Positions 35,189-43,508 of a stretch of DNA of 64,000 bases are shown piece after piece; position 1 is the stretch's first letter; each line of letters opens with the position of its first letter. Source of the stretch: CAVONB01 sp963697205. Lineage in GTDB: Bacteria > Pseudomonadota > Alphaproteobacteria > Rhizobiales > Hyphomicrobiaceae. Under the pieces are notes generated by a model. The model searched no databases. It was not told the origin of the DNA and was given only the letters and a program-made list of their open reading frames with translations. The stretch is from contig CAVONB010000002.1 of assembly GCA_963697205.1 (NCBI GenBank), forward strand, positions 383,155 through 447,154. The letters are read 5' to 3'. The translations under genes and the position numbers were made by a program.

Positions 35189-37354
35189 TCAGGCCGCCCG
35201 CGTTCCCCGCGCCGGCCGGTTCGCCTTGCGCGCGCCCGCCACCGCCTCGCCGTCCTGCGACATGGAAACGTGCACGATTTCCAGGCCCGCCACCTCAAAA
35301 CCCAGGAAGGTCCCGGCATCGTCCTGGCCACGCTGCGCCGCACGCCGCCACGCACTGTCCACAACGACGCCCATGTCGAACCGGCCCTCCAACGCCTCGA
35401 ACAAGGCGCACGCGAGCGCATGCGGCCCCGCGACGACGACGTAGGCATAGGCCTCGTCGAGCACATCGAGCAACAGATTGAGCCGGTCGACGTCGCACCG
35501 CACGAGCGCACCGGCCAGATCGGCGCCGGCTGGCATCAGCTGAACGATCGCACCGGGCAGAGGGCGGATCACGGTCTCAAAGCCCGCCTCGCCCGCCAAC
35601 AGCTCGCCCGCGCCCGGTCGCTCCAGCACGCCAGCCGCGCGCGCCAGACTGTCGGCGCCATTCGACATGTCGATCAGTAGCACGCTCGCCGCACCGCCGT
35701 CGGCCAGGCCGTTGCAGATGGCCAAAGCACATTCCGCAGCCGAGATCGACGGCGTGGCACCCGCCACCAGCGTGCGCACTGAACGATCCGGTCCACCGAG
35801 CCCGGCAATCTTTTGCACCGCCTCGTGCACGGCAGACTTTGACGTTGCCGCCGCCCGCTTCACAGGTTCGGGCACCGGCTCGGCAGCTGCCGGCGTCGCC
35901 GTCGCGCGTTTGCGCGCAACCGGGGCAGCCGGCGCGATTTCCACCGCGGAGGACCCAGCCCCGCGCGCGCCCATCGCCAGCGCCCGCACCAGTGAGACCG
36001 CCGTCGCCAGCAGGAACGTGGCGAGCGCTGCAAGGCCCGCAAAGGGCGCGGGCTTGGGAAAGCTCGGTTGCGCCGCCGGCCGCGCCTTGGAGATGATCTG
36101 CACCGCGACGGGCACGACGCGGCGATCCGCGCGCGCACGGTTGGCCTCGTACTGCGCCTGCAGCCGCTCCAGCTCGCCGCGCTTGGCGCGCGCGTTGGCT
36201 TCGAGCTGCGCGAGCCGCGCCTTGTCCGCACCCGTGCTTGCGACCAGCGTCTTGGTCTCGCTCAAGCCCGCACGCACCGCATCGAGACGCAGCTTGGCGA
36301 CGCCGACCTCCTTTTCGAGGCTCTCCACGACGCGCTTGATCTCCACGCGCAGCTGCTGCTCGACCTCTTTCTGCTCCGCGCGCATCTGTTTGACGATCGG
36401 ATGGCCTTCCTTCATCGTCGCCTTGGCCTTGGCGATGTCGGCCTCGATGCGCGCGCGATCCTGGATCAGCTTTTGCATGTTGGGCGAGCGCTGCACGTCG
36501 GGCAGCCCCTCCGCCACGCCCTTCTTCAGCAGCACAGCGGCCGCCCGCGCGCGCGCCTCCGCCTCGCTCAGCTCCGTGCGCGCCTTGCTCTCCGCCGCCG
36601 TCAGCTCCGAAAGCTGCTGCTCGTTGAGATTGATCTGCGCCCCGCCGCGGAACATATTGGCCGCCGCCCGGAACCGCTCGACCTCCGCGTCCGCCGCCGA
36701 CGTCTCCTTCTTCAGCTCCTCGATTCGCGGCACCAACGCCTTCTGGACGTCGCCACTTTCCACGATCGTGCGCGATGCCAGCGTGTCGCGATAGCGTTCG
36801 GCGACGAGGTTGGCGACGGTGGCAGCCAGATCCCGATCATTGGACGAGAACTGCACGCTGATCGCGCGGCTCTCTTTCGTCGGGAAAACCTGGAGCTTCT
36901 TCTGGAACGTTGTCAGCACCTGATCGCCGGCGTTGGCGGGCTGGGTGGGTCCGCGCCCCGAGATGAAGCTGCGCAGCCGGGAAATCATGCCGCCACCGGC
37001 CTGCGCGAACTCCGGCCGCTCGGCTAGCTTCAACTCGTCGATGATCTTCTGCGCAAGGTCGGGCGCCTGCAGCGCGCGGACATGCGTGTTGATGGCCTCG
37101 CGATCCATGCGCACCGAGACCGTGTCGCCGCCGCCATCCTTCTGCGGATCGGCAAACGGGTTTGCCTCCCAGCGCGCCAGGATCGCGATCTGCGCCTCCG
37201 ACGTGTAGATCGGCTTCATGAAGGCGAACACGCCGAACGCCACCACGCCCGTCAGCAAGGACAGCATGATGATGGTGCGAAGACTGCGACGCAGCGCACC
37301 GAAGACGTTCGTCACGTCGATCGCGTCGGGGGATGGATGAGCTTGCACGGACAT
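35189..37354 (-). CDS. Wzz-type polysaccharide co-polymerase fused to a degenerate tyrosine-kinase-like domain
   Basis: This 721-residue inner-membrane protein has a Wzz domain with a first membrane segment near residues 28-47, a long periplasmic coiled-coil region (about 230-440) and a second segment near 460. After a proline- and alanine-rich linker, a BY-kinase-like fold follows (about 535-700). Where active kinases have a P-loop, this one reads VAGATPSISAAECALAICNGLA, with no GKT, and no tyrosine cluster ends the protein. This matches a fusion of HfsA-like and HfsB-like parts. The start is the ATG at 37354; a longer frame to 37522 overlaps the divergent promoter region. Role: control of chain length and export of the cluster's polysaccharide. 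Confidence 0.87.
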   Translation of the reverse strand: MSVQAHPSPDAIDVTNVFGALRRSLRTIIMLSLLTGVVAFGVFAFMKPIYTSEAQIAILARWEANPFADPQKDGGGDTVSVRMDREAINTHVRALQAPDLAQKIIDELKLAERPEFAQAGGGMISRLRSFISGRGPTQPANAGDQVLTTFQKKLQVFPTKESRAISVQFSSNDRDLAATVANLVAERYRDTLASRTIVESGDVQKALVPRIEELKKETSAADAEVERFRAAANMFRGGAQINLNEQQLSELTAAESKARTELSEAEARARAAAVLLKKGVAEGLPDVQRSPNMQKLIQDRARIEADIAKAKATMKEGHPIVKQMRAEQKEVEQQLRVEIKRVVESLEKEVGVAKLRLDAVRAGLSETKTLVASTGADKARLAQLEANARAKRGELERLQAQYEANRARADRRVVPVAVQIISKARPAAQPSFPKPAPFAGLAALATFLLATAVSLVRALAMGARGAGSSAVEIAPAAPVARKRATATPAAAEPVPEPVKRAAATSKSAVHEAVQKIAGLGGPDRSVRTLVAGATPSISAAECALAICNGLADGGAASVLLIDMSNGADSLARAAGVLERPGAGELLAGEAGFETVIRPLPGAIVQLMPAGADLAGALVRCDVDRLNLLLDVLDEAYAYVVVAGPHALACALFEALEGRFDMGVVVDSAWRRAAQRGQDDAGTFLGFEVAGLEIVHVSMSQDGEAVAGARKANRPARGTRAA

Positions 37355-37524
37355 TGCCTTACCGGTCGGGAGGGCTGAAATCCGCGCCAGTCTGTCCCCA
37401 TTGCGTAAGGATATTGTTAAGTCGATAGAGCGATTGATCGAGCCCGGCACAGCCGCAAAGCCTTTTTTAACGGACGCGGGGCTATCACTGGCGACACGTC
37501 TTTCCGTCGTAGGAAAATCCACAG

Positions 37525-38145
37525 ATGTTGCGTCGCCTCGCCATCGTACCGCTTGTCATGCTGCTGACGGGTTGCGCCCTCGGGGGGCATCCCCGGCCCG
37601 ACCTCACCGCGCACGCGCCCTCCTGGGAAGCCGTCGTCGTCCCCGCGCGCCACGACGTGCCCGACGTGCAGGAAGGTGCCAGCGTCGGCCCCTACACGCT
37701 CGATACCGGCGACCGCCTGCGCATCTTCGTCTACGGCCAGCCGAGCCTTTCCCGCCTCTACACGATCGATCAGGCCGGCCGCATCGCTTTTCCCCTGATC
37801 GGCAACATCACCGTGCGCGGCCAGACGACGGCCGGATTGCAGCGCCTGATCGCCAGGAAGCTCGCCGTCGAGTACGTCAAGGATCCCCAGGTCACTGTCG
37901 ACATCTTCCAGAACCGGCCGTTCTTCATTCTGGGCGAGGTGCGCAACGCCGGCCAGTTCCCCTACGTCAGCGGCATGACGGTGGAGACCGCAGTGGCCAT
38001 CGCCGGCGGCTACACCGAGCGCGCCAGCGAGGAGCGGTTCCGCGTCAGCCGTCGCAAGGATGGCTACGTCGAGCAGTTCCAGGCGCCCGCCACCTATCTC
38101 GTAGAGCCCGGCGATACCATCTACGTGCGGGAGCGCTTCTTCTGA
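37525..38145 (+). CDS. Polysaccharide export outer-membrane lipoprotein (OPX, Wza-like)
   Basis: This 206-residue protein has a lipoprotein signal peptide with a lipobox LLTGC and predicted lipidated Cys17. The poly_export domain follows (YTLDTGDRLRIFVYGQPSLSRLYTIDQAGRIAFPLIG), then one SLBB-type beta-grasp domain (FFILGEVRNAGQFPYVSGMTVETAVAIAGGYT). It is shorter than E. coli Wza, as is common in alphaproteobacteria such as HfsD. It is divergent from the co-polymerase gene, which forms the matching inner-membrane part, and its stop overlaps the next start (TGATG). Confidence 0.93.
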   Translation: MLRRLAIVPLVMLLTGCALGGHPRPDLTAHAPSWEAVVVPARHDVPDVQEGASVGPYTLDTGDRLRIFVYGQPSLSRLYTIDQAGRIAFPLIGNITVRGQTTAGLQRLIARKLAVEYVKDPQVTVDIFQNRPFFILGEVRNAGQFPYVSGMTVETAVAIAGGYTERASEERFRVSRRKDGYVEQFQAPATYLVEPGDTIYVRERFF

Positions 38146-39320
38146 TGCGCCTCTCACCAGGCGACTTCCCGCGCATCTCGACCGGGAATCCCTCCACGCT
38201 GCGCATCCTTCACGTCATGCGCACGCCCGTCGGCGGCCTCTTCCGGCACGTGCGCGATCTCGCCCGCGCCCAGGTCGCGCGCGGCCATCACGTCGGCGTC
38301 GTGTGCGACGCCACGACCAGCGACGGCCTGACCGACAAGCGCCTCGCCGAACTCGAGCCCATGCTTCGGCTCGGCCTGCACCGCATCGCAATGCGCCGCG
38401 ATCCCAGCCCCTCCGATGGCGTCGTGCGCAACAAGGTCGCCGACCTCGCCATCGCGCTGCGCGCCGACGTGCTGCATGGCCACGGCGCCAAAGGCGGCGC
38501 CTACGCGCGGCTCGCCAAGTCCCGGATCGCCCGCCGCAGCGGCCGCCCGGTCGCCTTCTACACGCCCCACGGCGGCACCCTGCACTACAAGCCTAGCCAC
38601 CCCATCGGCTGGATTTTCACCCGCATCGAAGCCTGGCTGGCGAGCGTCACCGACGGACTGATCTTCGAGAGCGCCTACGCCGGACGCCTTTACGAAGAGC
38701 GCATCAAGGTCGAGACCATCCCGCGCCTCGTCATCCCCAACGGCCTGCTGCCGGCCGAATTCGAGCCCGTGACCGCCGCGCCGGATGCCGCCGAATTCCT
38801 CTACCTCGGCGAGTTGCGCGACATCAAAGGCGTCGACGTCCTGCTCGACGCCTTCGCCCGCGTGAACGCAGATCACCCGATCCGCCTCAACCTCTTCGGC
38901 GACGGCCCCGACCGCGGGAAGCTGGAGGCGCGCGCCCGCGAGCTTGCCATCGCCGATCGCATCGCCTTCCGCGGCGCGACCCCGATCCGCAGCGCGCTCG
39001 CCTCCGGTCGGGCGATGGTCGTGCCCTCCCGCGCCGAAAGCCTGCCCTATGTGGTTCTGGAGACGGCCGCCGCGCGCGTCCCGCTGATCGCCACCAGCGT
39101 CGGCGGCATTCCCGAGATCGTGGCCGGCACCGACACCGCACTGGTGCCGCCCGATAACGCGGACGCCCTGGCCCGGGCAATGCGCGCGGTCCTGGACGAC
39201 CCCGCCGCCGCCACCGCTCGGGCCGATCGTCTGGCCCTCGCCATGGGCGATCGCTTCACGGTCGCGGCCATGACCGATGCCGTGCTGGCCTTCTACGCGC
39301 GCGCCTTGGCTGAACGCTGA
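38145..39320 (+). CDS. Family 4 glycosyltransferase
   Basis: This 391-residue GT-B enzyme adds a sugar to a lipid-linked oligosaccharide. The N-terminal acceptor domain includes RTPVGGLFRHVRDLARAQ. The donor domain has LYLGELRDIKGVDVLLDAFA, LFGDGPDR and the EX7E region in VVPSRAESLPYVVLETAAARVPLIATSVGGIPEIV. The ATG at 38145 overlaps the stop of the export lipoprotein, so the two are coupled. It is the only glycosyltransferase in the cluster apart from the initiating enzyme; a repeat unit longer than two sugars would need enzymes encoded elsewhere. Confidence 0.92.
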   Translation: MRLSPGDFPRISTGNPSTLRILHVMRTPVGGLFRHVRDLARAQVARGHHVGVVCDATTSDGLTDKRLAELEPMLRLGLHRIAMRRDPSPSDGVVRNKVADLAIALRADVLHGHGAKGGAYARLAKSRIARRSGRPVAFYTPHGGTLHYKPSHPIGWIFTRIEAWLASVTDGLIFESAYAGRLYEERIKVETIPRLVIPNGLLPAEFEPVTAAPDAAEFLYLGELRDIKGVDVLLDAFARVNADHPIRLNLFGDGPDRGKLEARARELAIADRIAFRGATPIRSALASGRAMVVPSRAESLPYVVLETAAARVPLIATSVGGIPEIVAGTDTALVPPDNADALARAMRAVLDDPAAATARADRLALAMGDRFTVAAMTDAVLAFYARALAER

Positions 39321-39466
39321 CGATCGGGCAGCGTCACCACACCTCCGTCGTGTCATTCCTGCGCAATCGGAACGCCCCCCGCCCGGTCCACCGGGCGCGA
39401 ACGGCGATCACCGGCGGAATGTTAATTTTTTGTGTCGGATCGGAGCGCTTAGCGACGGGTTAACGC

Positions 39467-39482
39467 TGGCACGGATGCTGCT
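39467..39482 (+). promoter_or_regulatory. Candidate sigma-54 promoter
   Basis: The sequence TGGCACGGATGCTGCT matches the -24/-12 consensus with GG at 39468-39469 and GC at 39480-39481, exactly ten bases between them. It lies 35 bases before the next gene's ATG, so transcription would start near 39493. The sigma-54 gene itself is in this window. Confidence 0.5.
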
Positions 39483-39517
39483 TCGGTCGTCTGGACACAT
39501 CCTAACGAACCGCGGCC

Positions 39518-41017
39518 ATGACCCTGACCACTGCACCGACCTTCGACCATGACCTCGCCGGCATCTCCGGACGCCTGTCCGCATCGCCCCTGCATGCCGC
39601 CAGCCGCCGCTTCGACGGCCGCCTCCTGCATGGCCTGACCGCCGCACTCGACTTCCTGTTCCTGGTCGTACTCGGATTGGCCATCGCAGCCGGCTACGCC
39701 GAAGACCAATGGCCGATGCCCGACCTCGCCTACGTTCTGGCGACGCTGTTGCCCGCACTCCTGACCGTGCTGGCGTCGAATGCCCTCGGCGTCTACCGCC
39801 CCGAATTGCTGCGCTCCCCCCTGCTCGCCCTGCCGCGCCAGATCGGTGCCTGGATCATCGTGCTGTGCGCCATCGCCGTCGGCCTCTTCCTCGCCAAGTC
39901 GGGCGCCGCCTACTCGCGCATCTGGTTTGCCGCCTGGGGGCTCACCGGCGTGATCGCCTTCGTCGGCCTGCGCGCCGGCCTTGCCCGGTGCGTCGATGCC
40001 TGGACGCGCAACGGACGCCTGCGCCAGCGCGCCGTGATCTACGGTGCGGGCGCCACCACGCGCGAGCTGATCGCACGTCTGGAGGCCAACCCCGACTGCG
40101 ACCTGTCGATCCTCGGCATCTTCGACGATCGCGGCCCCGAGCGTGACGGAATCATCGACATCGCCGGCTACCCGCGTATCGGCACGCTCGCAGAGCTCGT
40201 CGCGTGTGTCCGCACCTCAGACATCGACACCATCATCGTCACGCTGCCCGTCACCGCCGAAGCCCGTCTAGGCGACATTTTCGAGCGCCTGAGCGTGCTG
40301 CCGGCCGATATCCGCATCCCCGCTCTGGCCTCGCGCCTCCGTCTCTCGCCGTCCGCCTACACTCACGTCGGCGGCGTACCCATGCTGGCCGTCTTCGACA
40401 AGCCGATCACCGGCTGGAGCCGCGTCGTCAAATCGGTGTTCGACCGCACGGTTGCCGCACTCGCCCTGCTGGCGCTCGCCCCCGTACTCGCCACCATCGC
40501 CGCCGCCGTCAAGCTCGACAGCCGCGGCCCCGTCTTCTTCCGCCAGAAGCGCCACGGCTTCAACAACGAGCTGATCGACGTCTTCAAGTTCCGTTCCATG
40601 CACATCGGCGATCTCGACGCCAACGCCGCCCGGCTGGTGACCAAGGGCGACCCGCGCGTCACTCCCGTCGGCCGCTTCATCCGCAAGACCAGCCTCGACG
40701 AACTACCCCAGCTCTTCAACGTGCTGATGGGCGATCTCTCCCTCGTCGGCCCGCGCCCGCACGCGCTGCAGGCAAAAGCCGCAGACCGCCTCTACGCCGA
40801 CGTGACCCGCCACTACTTCGCGCGCCACAAGGTCAAGCCCGGCATCACCGGCTGGGCGCAGATCAACGGCTGGCGCGGCGAGACCGACACCGAGGAGAAG
40901 CTCGAGCAGCGCGTCGCCCACGACCTCTGGTACATCGAGAACTGGTCCCCGCTGCTCGACCTCTACATTCTCGCCAAGACCCCGCTCGCCCTCCTCAAGA
41001 CCGAGAACGCCTACTGA
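39518..41017 (+). CDS. Undecaprenyl-phosphate sugar-phosphate transferase (initiating enzyme)
   Basis: This 499-residue polyisoprenyl-phosphate hexose-1-phosphate transferase starts repeat-unit synthesis by moving a sugar phosphate onto undecaprenyl phosphate. Four N-terminal membrane segments (to about residue 165) are followed by a CoA-binding-like domain (IYGAGATTRELIARLE) and another membrane segment near 305-325. The catalytic domain has GPVFFRQKRHGFNN, TSLDELPQLFNVLMGD, LSLVGPRPHA and GWRGETDTEEKL. It resembles the WbaP/WcaJ and HfsE type. No good ribosome-binding site precedes the ATG. Its stop overlaps the start of the polymerase gene. Confidence 0.94.
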   Translation: MTLTTAPTFDHDLAGISGRLSASPLHAASRRFDGRLLHGLTAALDFLFLVVLGLAIAAGYAEDQWPMPDLAYVLATLLPALLTVLASNALGVYRPELLRSPLLALPRQIGAWIIVLCAIAVGLFLAKSGAAYSRIWFAAWGLTGVIAFVGLRAGLARCVDAWTRNGRLRQRAVIYGAGATTRELIARLEANPDCDLSILGIFDDRGPERDGIIDIAGYPRIGTLAELVACVRTSDIDTIIVTLPVTAEARLGDIFERLSVLPADIRIPALASRLRLSPSAYTHVGGVPMLAVFDKPITGWSRVVKSVFDRTVAALALLALAPVLATIAAAVKLDSRGPVFFRQKRHGFNNELIDVFKFRSMHIGDLDANAARLVTKGDPRVTPVGRFIRKTSLDELPQLFNVLMGDLSLVGPRPHALQAKAADRLYADVTRHYFARHKVKPGITGWAQINGWRGETDTEEKLEQRVAHDLWYIENWSPLLDLYILAKTPLALLKTENAY

Positions 41018-42363
41018 TGCTTCACGCCGGCACCAGCGCGCTCACCGGTTTGGAAGCAAGCTTCGCCACCGGATCGACCAAGAGCTTCGTGCACCGCGCG
41101 AGCCTCCTCTTCGTCTGGCTCGCCTTCCTCACCAGCGGCGTCGTCTTCTCCGAACCGGCACCCGTCGACGCACTGCTCGCCGGCCTCGTCATCCTGCTGC
41201 CCGCCGTCGGGTTGATGCGCCTGACGCCCGCCCTCGTCACGCTGCTCGGCCTGTGGCTCATCATCGCCGCGTCGATGGTCCTGTCCGCCACTCTCGCGCC
41301 CGACCTTGCCAAGGCGCTCAAGCACACCGGCATCTCCGTCTTCCTGTCGGTCGCAGCGGTCGTCATCGCCGGCTTCGTGGCCGCCCGCCCGAAGGCTCAC
41401 ACCACGCTGATCCTGGACGGCTGGCTGTGGGGCGGCATGGTCGCGGCACTCGCCGGCCTCGCGGGCTACTTCTCGCTCATCGACGGCGCCTACGACCTCT
41501 TCACGCGCTACGATCGCGCCACCGGCCCCTTCAAGGACCCCAACGTCTTTGGCCCCTACCTCGTCGTGCCGATGCTTTATGCCCTGCACCTCGGCGTGGC
41601 GCGCTCGACCGCGCGCGCCGCCGTCGCCCTGCCGCTCGCCGCCATCCTCGCGCTCGCCTGCCTCGTCAGCTTCTCACGCGGCGCCTGGGCGAACATGCTG
41701 GTCGCCATCGCCATCTGGGCCGTGCTCACGCTGATCACGTCGGGACGCGCGGTCCGCCAGCGCATGGTGCTGTTCGGCGCGGCAGGCACGCTCGCCATCA
41801 TCGCCGTCATCGCCATCGCGCTGCAGACCGAGCAGGTCGCCTCGCTGCTCGCCGAGCGGGCCTCGCTCGTTCAGAGCTACGATGGCGGCCCTGAAGGCCG
41901 CTTCGGCGGGCAGATGAAGGCCTTGAACCTGATCGCCACTCATCCGCTCGGCATCGGCGCGCTGACCTTCGCGCCCAACTACCATCACGAGGAGGCCCAC
42001 AGCGTCTACCTCAGCATGATGATGAACGCGGGCTGGCTCGGCGGCGGATTGTTTCTGCTGGTCATGATCGCAACCCTCGCCGTCGGCCTGAAGGCGGCGG
42101 TCCGCGGCGGCCCCGCCGCGCCGTTGCTCGCCATCGCAGTCGCAGCCTTTACCGGCAACGTGCTCGAGGGCTGGATCATCGACACCGACCACTGGCGCCA
42201 CCTCTATCTCGAGATGGCGCTCGTCTGGGGCCTCGCCGTCGGCGCACCGTGCGCGCCCAACGCCCGCGCTCCGTCCACCGTCCCTGTAGAGCACGATGCA
42301 GACGACGATGCGCCCAACACCCGCCGCCCTGCGATCCGCCGCCGCCGCGCGCTGCGCGGCTGA
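41017..42363 (+). CDS. O-antigen ligase/polymerase family protein (Wzy-like)
   Basis: This 448-residue membrane protein has about ten to twelve hydrophobic segments and the Wzy_C-type loop and segments around LVSFSRGAWANMLVA and GPFKDPNVFGPYLV, followed by a periplasmic loop with EGRFGGQMKALNLIATHPLGIG and HEEAHSVYL. Within this cluster it is best read as the polymerase that joins lipid-linked repeat units, equivalent to HfsC. The ATG at 41017 overlaps the upstream stop (TGATG). The last 35 residues are charged and probably cytosolic. A Wzx flippase gene is not present in the window. Confidence 0.87.
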   Translation: MLHAGTSALTGLEASFATGSTKSFVHRASLLFVWLAFLTSGVVFSEPAPVDALLAGLVILLPAVGLMRLTPALVTLLGLWLIIAASMVLSATLAPDLAKALKHTGISVFLSVAAVVIAGFVAARPKAHTTLILDGWLWGGMVAALAGLAGYFSLIDGAYDLFTRYDRATGPFKDPNVFGPYLVVPMLYALHLGVARSTARAAVALPLAAILALACLVSFSRGAWANMLVAIAIWAVLTLITSGRAVRQRMVLFGAAGTLAIIAVIAIALQTEQVASLLAERASLVQSYDGGPEGRFGGQMKALNLIATHPLGIGALTFAPNYHHEEAHSVYLSMMMNAGWLGGGLFLLVMIATLAVGLKAAVRGGPAAPLLAIAVAAFTGNVLEGWIIDTDHWRHLYLEMALVWGLAVGAPCAPNARAPSTVPVEHDADDDAPNTRRPAIRRRRALRG

Positions 42364-42366
42364 GGC

Positions 42367-43281
42367 TCAGACCGCTGCCAGCCGGCTCGCCCGCACCCAC
42401 CAGCCCGGCTGCGCCGCCGCCAGCGCACCCGCCGCATGCGCAGCCGCCTGCGCGTTGTCGAACACGCCAAAGCACGTCGGCCCCGCACCCGCCATCTGTG
42501 CATGACGGCACCCCGGCACGTCCCGCAGCGCCGCCAGCACCGTGCCGATCTCGGGCACCACTCGCAGCGCCGCTGCCGTCAGATCGTTGCCACACCGCGC
42601 CATCACCGCTAGCAGCGCCGAACGATCGCTAAGCGCATTTGTATCGACCCTCCGCGCAGCCGGTTCCGCGACCGGCCCCGCCGCCAGCGCGCGAAACACC
42701 TGCGCCGTCTTGTCAGCGGGCACCGCGACTTGCGGATTGGCAAGCACAAGATCGAGCCGCGCGAGTGCCGGCACCGGGTCGATGCGTTCGCCGCGCCCGG
42801 TCACGACCGCGGGCACGCCGTCAAAACAGACCGGCACGTCCGAGCCGAGCCCCGCCGCGATCTCCGCCCAGTCGAGCGCCGACAGCGCAGCCACCTGCTG
42901 GTCCCACCCCCAGCGACGCAACGCGCGCAACAGCGCGCCCGCGTCCGCGGAGCCGCCGCCGAGCCCCGCCGCCACGGGCAGCATCTTCGTGAGTGCGACG
43001 TCCGGCAATCGGCACCCCGGCGCGGCAGCCGACACCGCCGCCAGCGTTCGCTGCAGCAGGTTCTCGCCGACGATGCCGGTCGCGAACGCCCCGTCCACGC
43101 GCAGCATCGGGCCCGACCGGTGACGCGCTTCGCCCGTACCATCGGAGAGTCGCACCACGTCGCCGCAGTCGCCAGCGAACGCCACCAGGCTCTCCAGCGC
43201 GTGAAAGCCGTCGGGCCGCCGTCCCAGGATGGACAGTGTCAGATTGATCTTGGCGGGTGCGGTCTCGATCATCTCGGGCAT
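42367..43281 (-). CDS. ispE: 4-diphosphocytidyl-2-C-methyl-D-erythritol kinase
   Basis: This 304-residue GHMP kinase performs the fourth step of the MEP isoprenoid pathway. The start APAKINLTLSILGRRPDGFH, the ATP-binding glycine-rich motif LPVAAGLGGGSADAGALLRAL and the C-terminal AGAGPTCFGVF are all typical. The start is the ATG at 43281, nine bases before an alternative ATG at 43272. It is convergent with the polysaccharide polymerase (three bases apart) and downstream of the TPR gene, a pairing seen in other rhizobia. It supplies precursors for undecaprenyl carriers. Confidence 0.94.
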   Translation of the reverse strand: MPEMIETAPAKINLTLSILGRRPDGFHALESLVAFAGDCGDVVRLSDGTGEARHRSGPMLRVDGAFATGIVGENLLQRTLAAVSAAAPGCRLPDVALTKMLPVAAGLGGGSADAGALLRALRRWGWDQQVAALSALDWAEIAAGLGSDVPVCFDGVPAVVTGRGERIDPVPALARLDLVLANPQVAVPADKTAQVFRALAAGPVAEPAARRVDTNALSDRSALLAVMARCGNDLTAAALRVVPEIGTVLAALRDVPGCRHAQMAGAGPTCFGVFDNAQAAAHAAGALAAAQPGWWVRASRLAAV

Positions 43282-43508
43282 GGTGCAGCGGTCGCGAGAG
43301 GAAGGGGCGCTAAAGGACCAGGCTGCCAGCGCACCGAGAACGCGCACTGAGAGAGTGCACCAAAAGAGCCCACCGAGACACGCGGCCACCGCGCACTGCC
43401 GATCGCGCCACCGCACGCCACGTCATCACCGGCCCGTCCGGCGACCATCGTGCCTGCGTCGCGGACAACCTGGAAGTCCGCGGCCAGCGCGACGCGACAC
43501 TCAGACCG

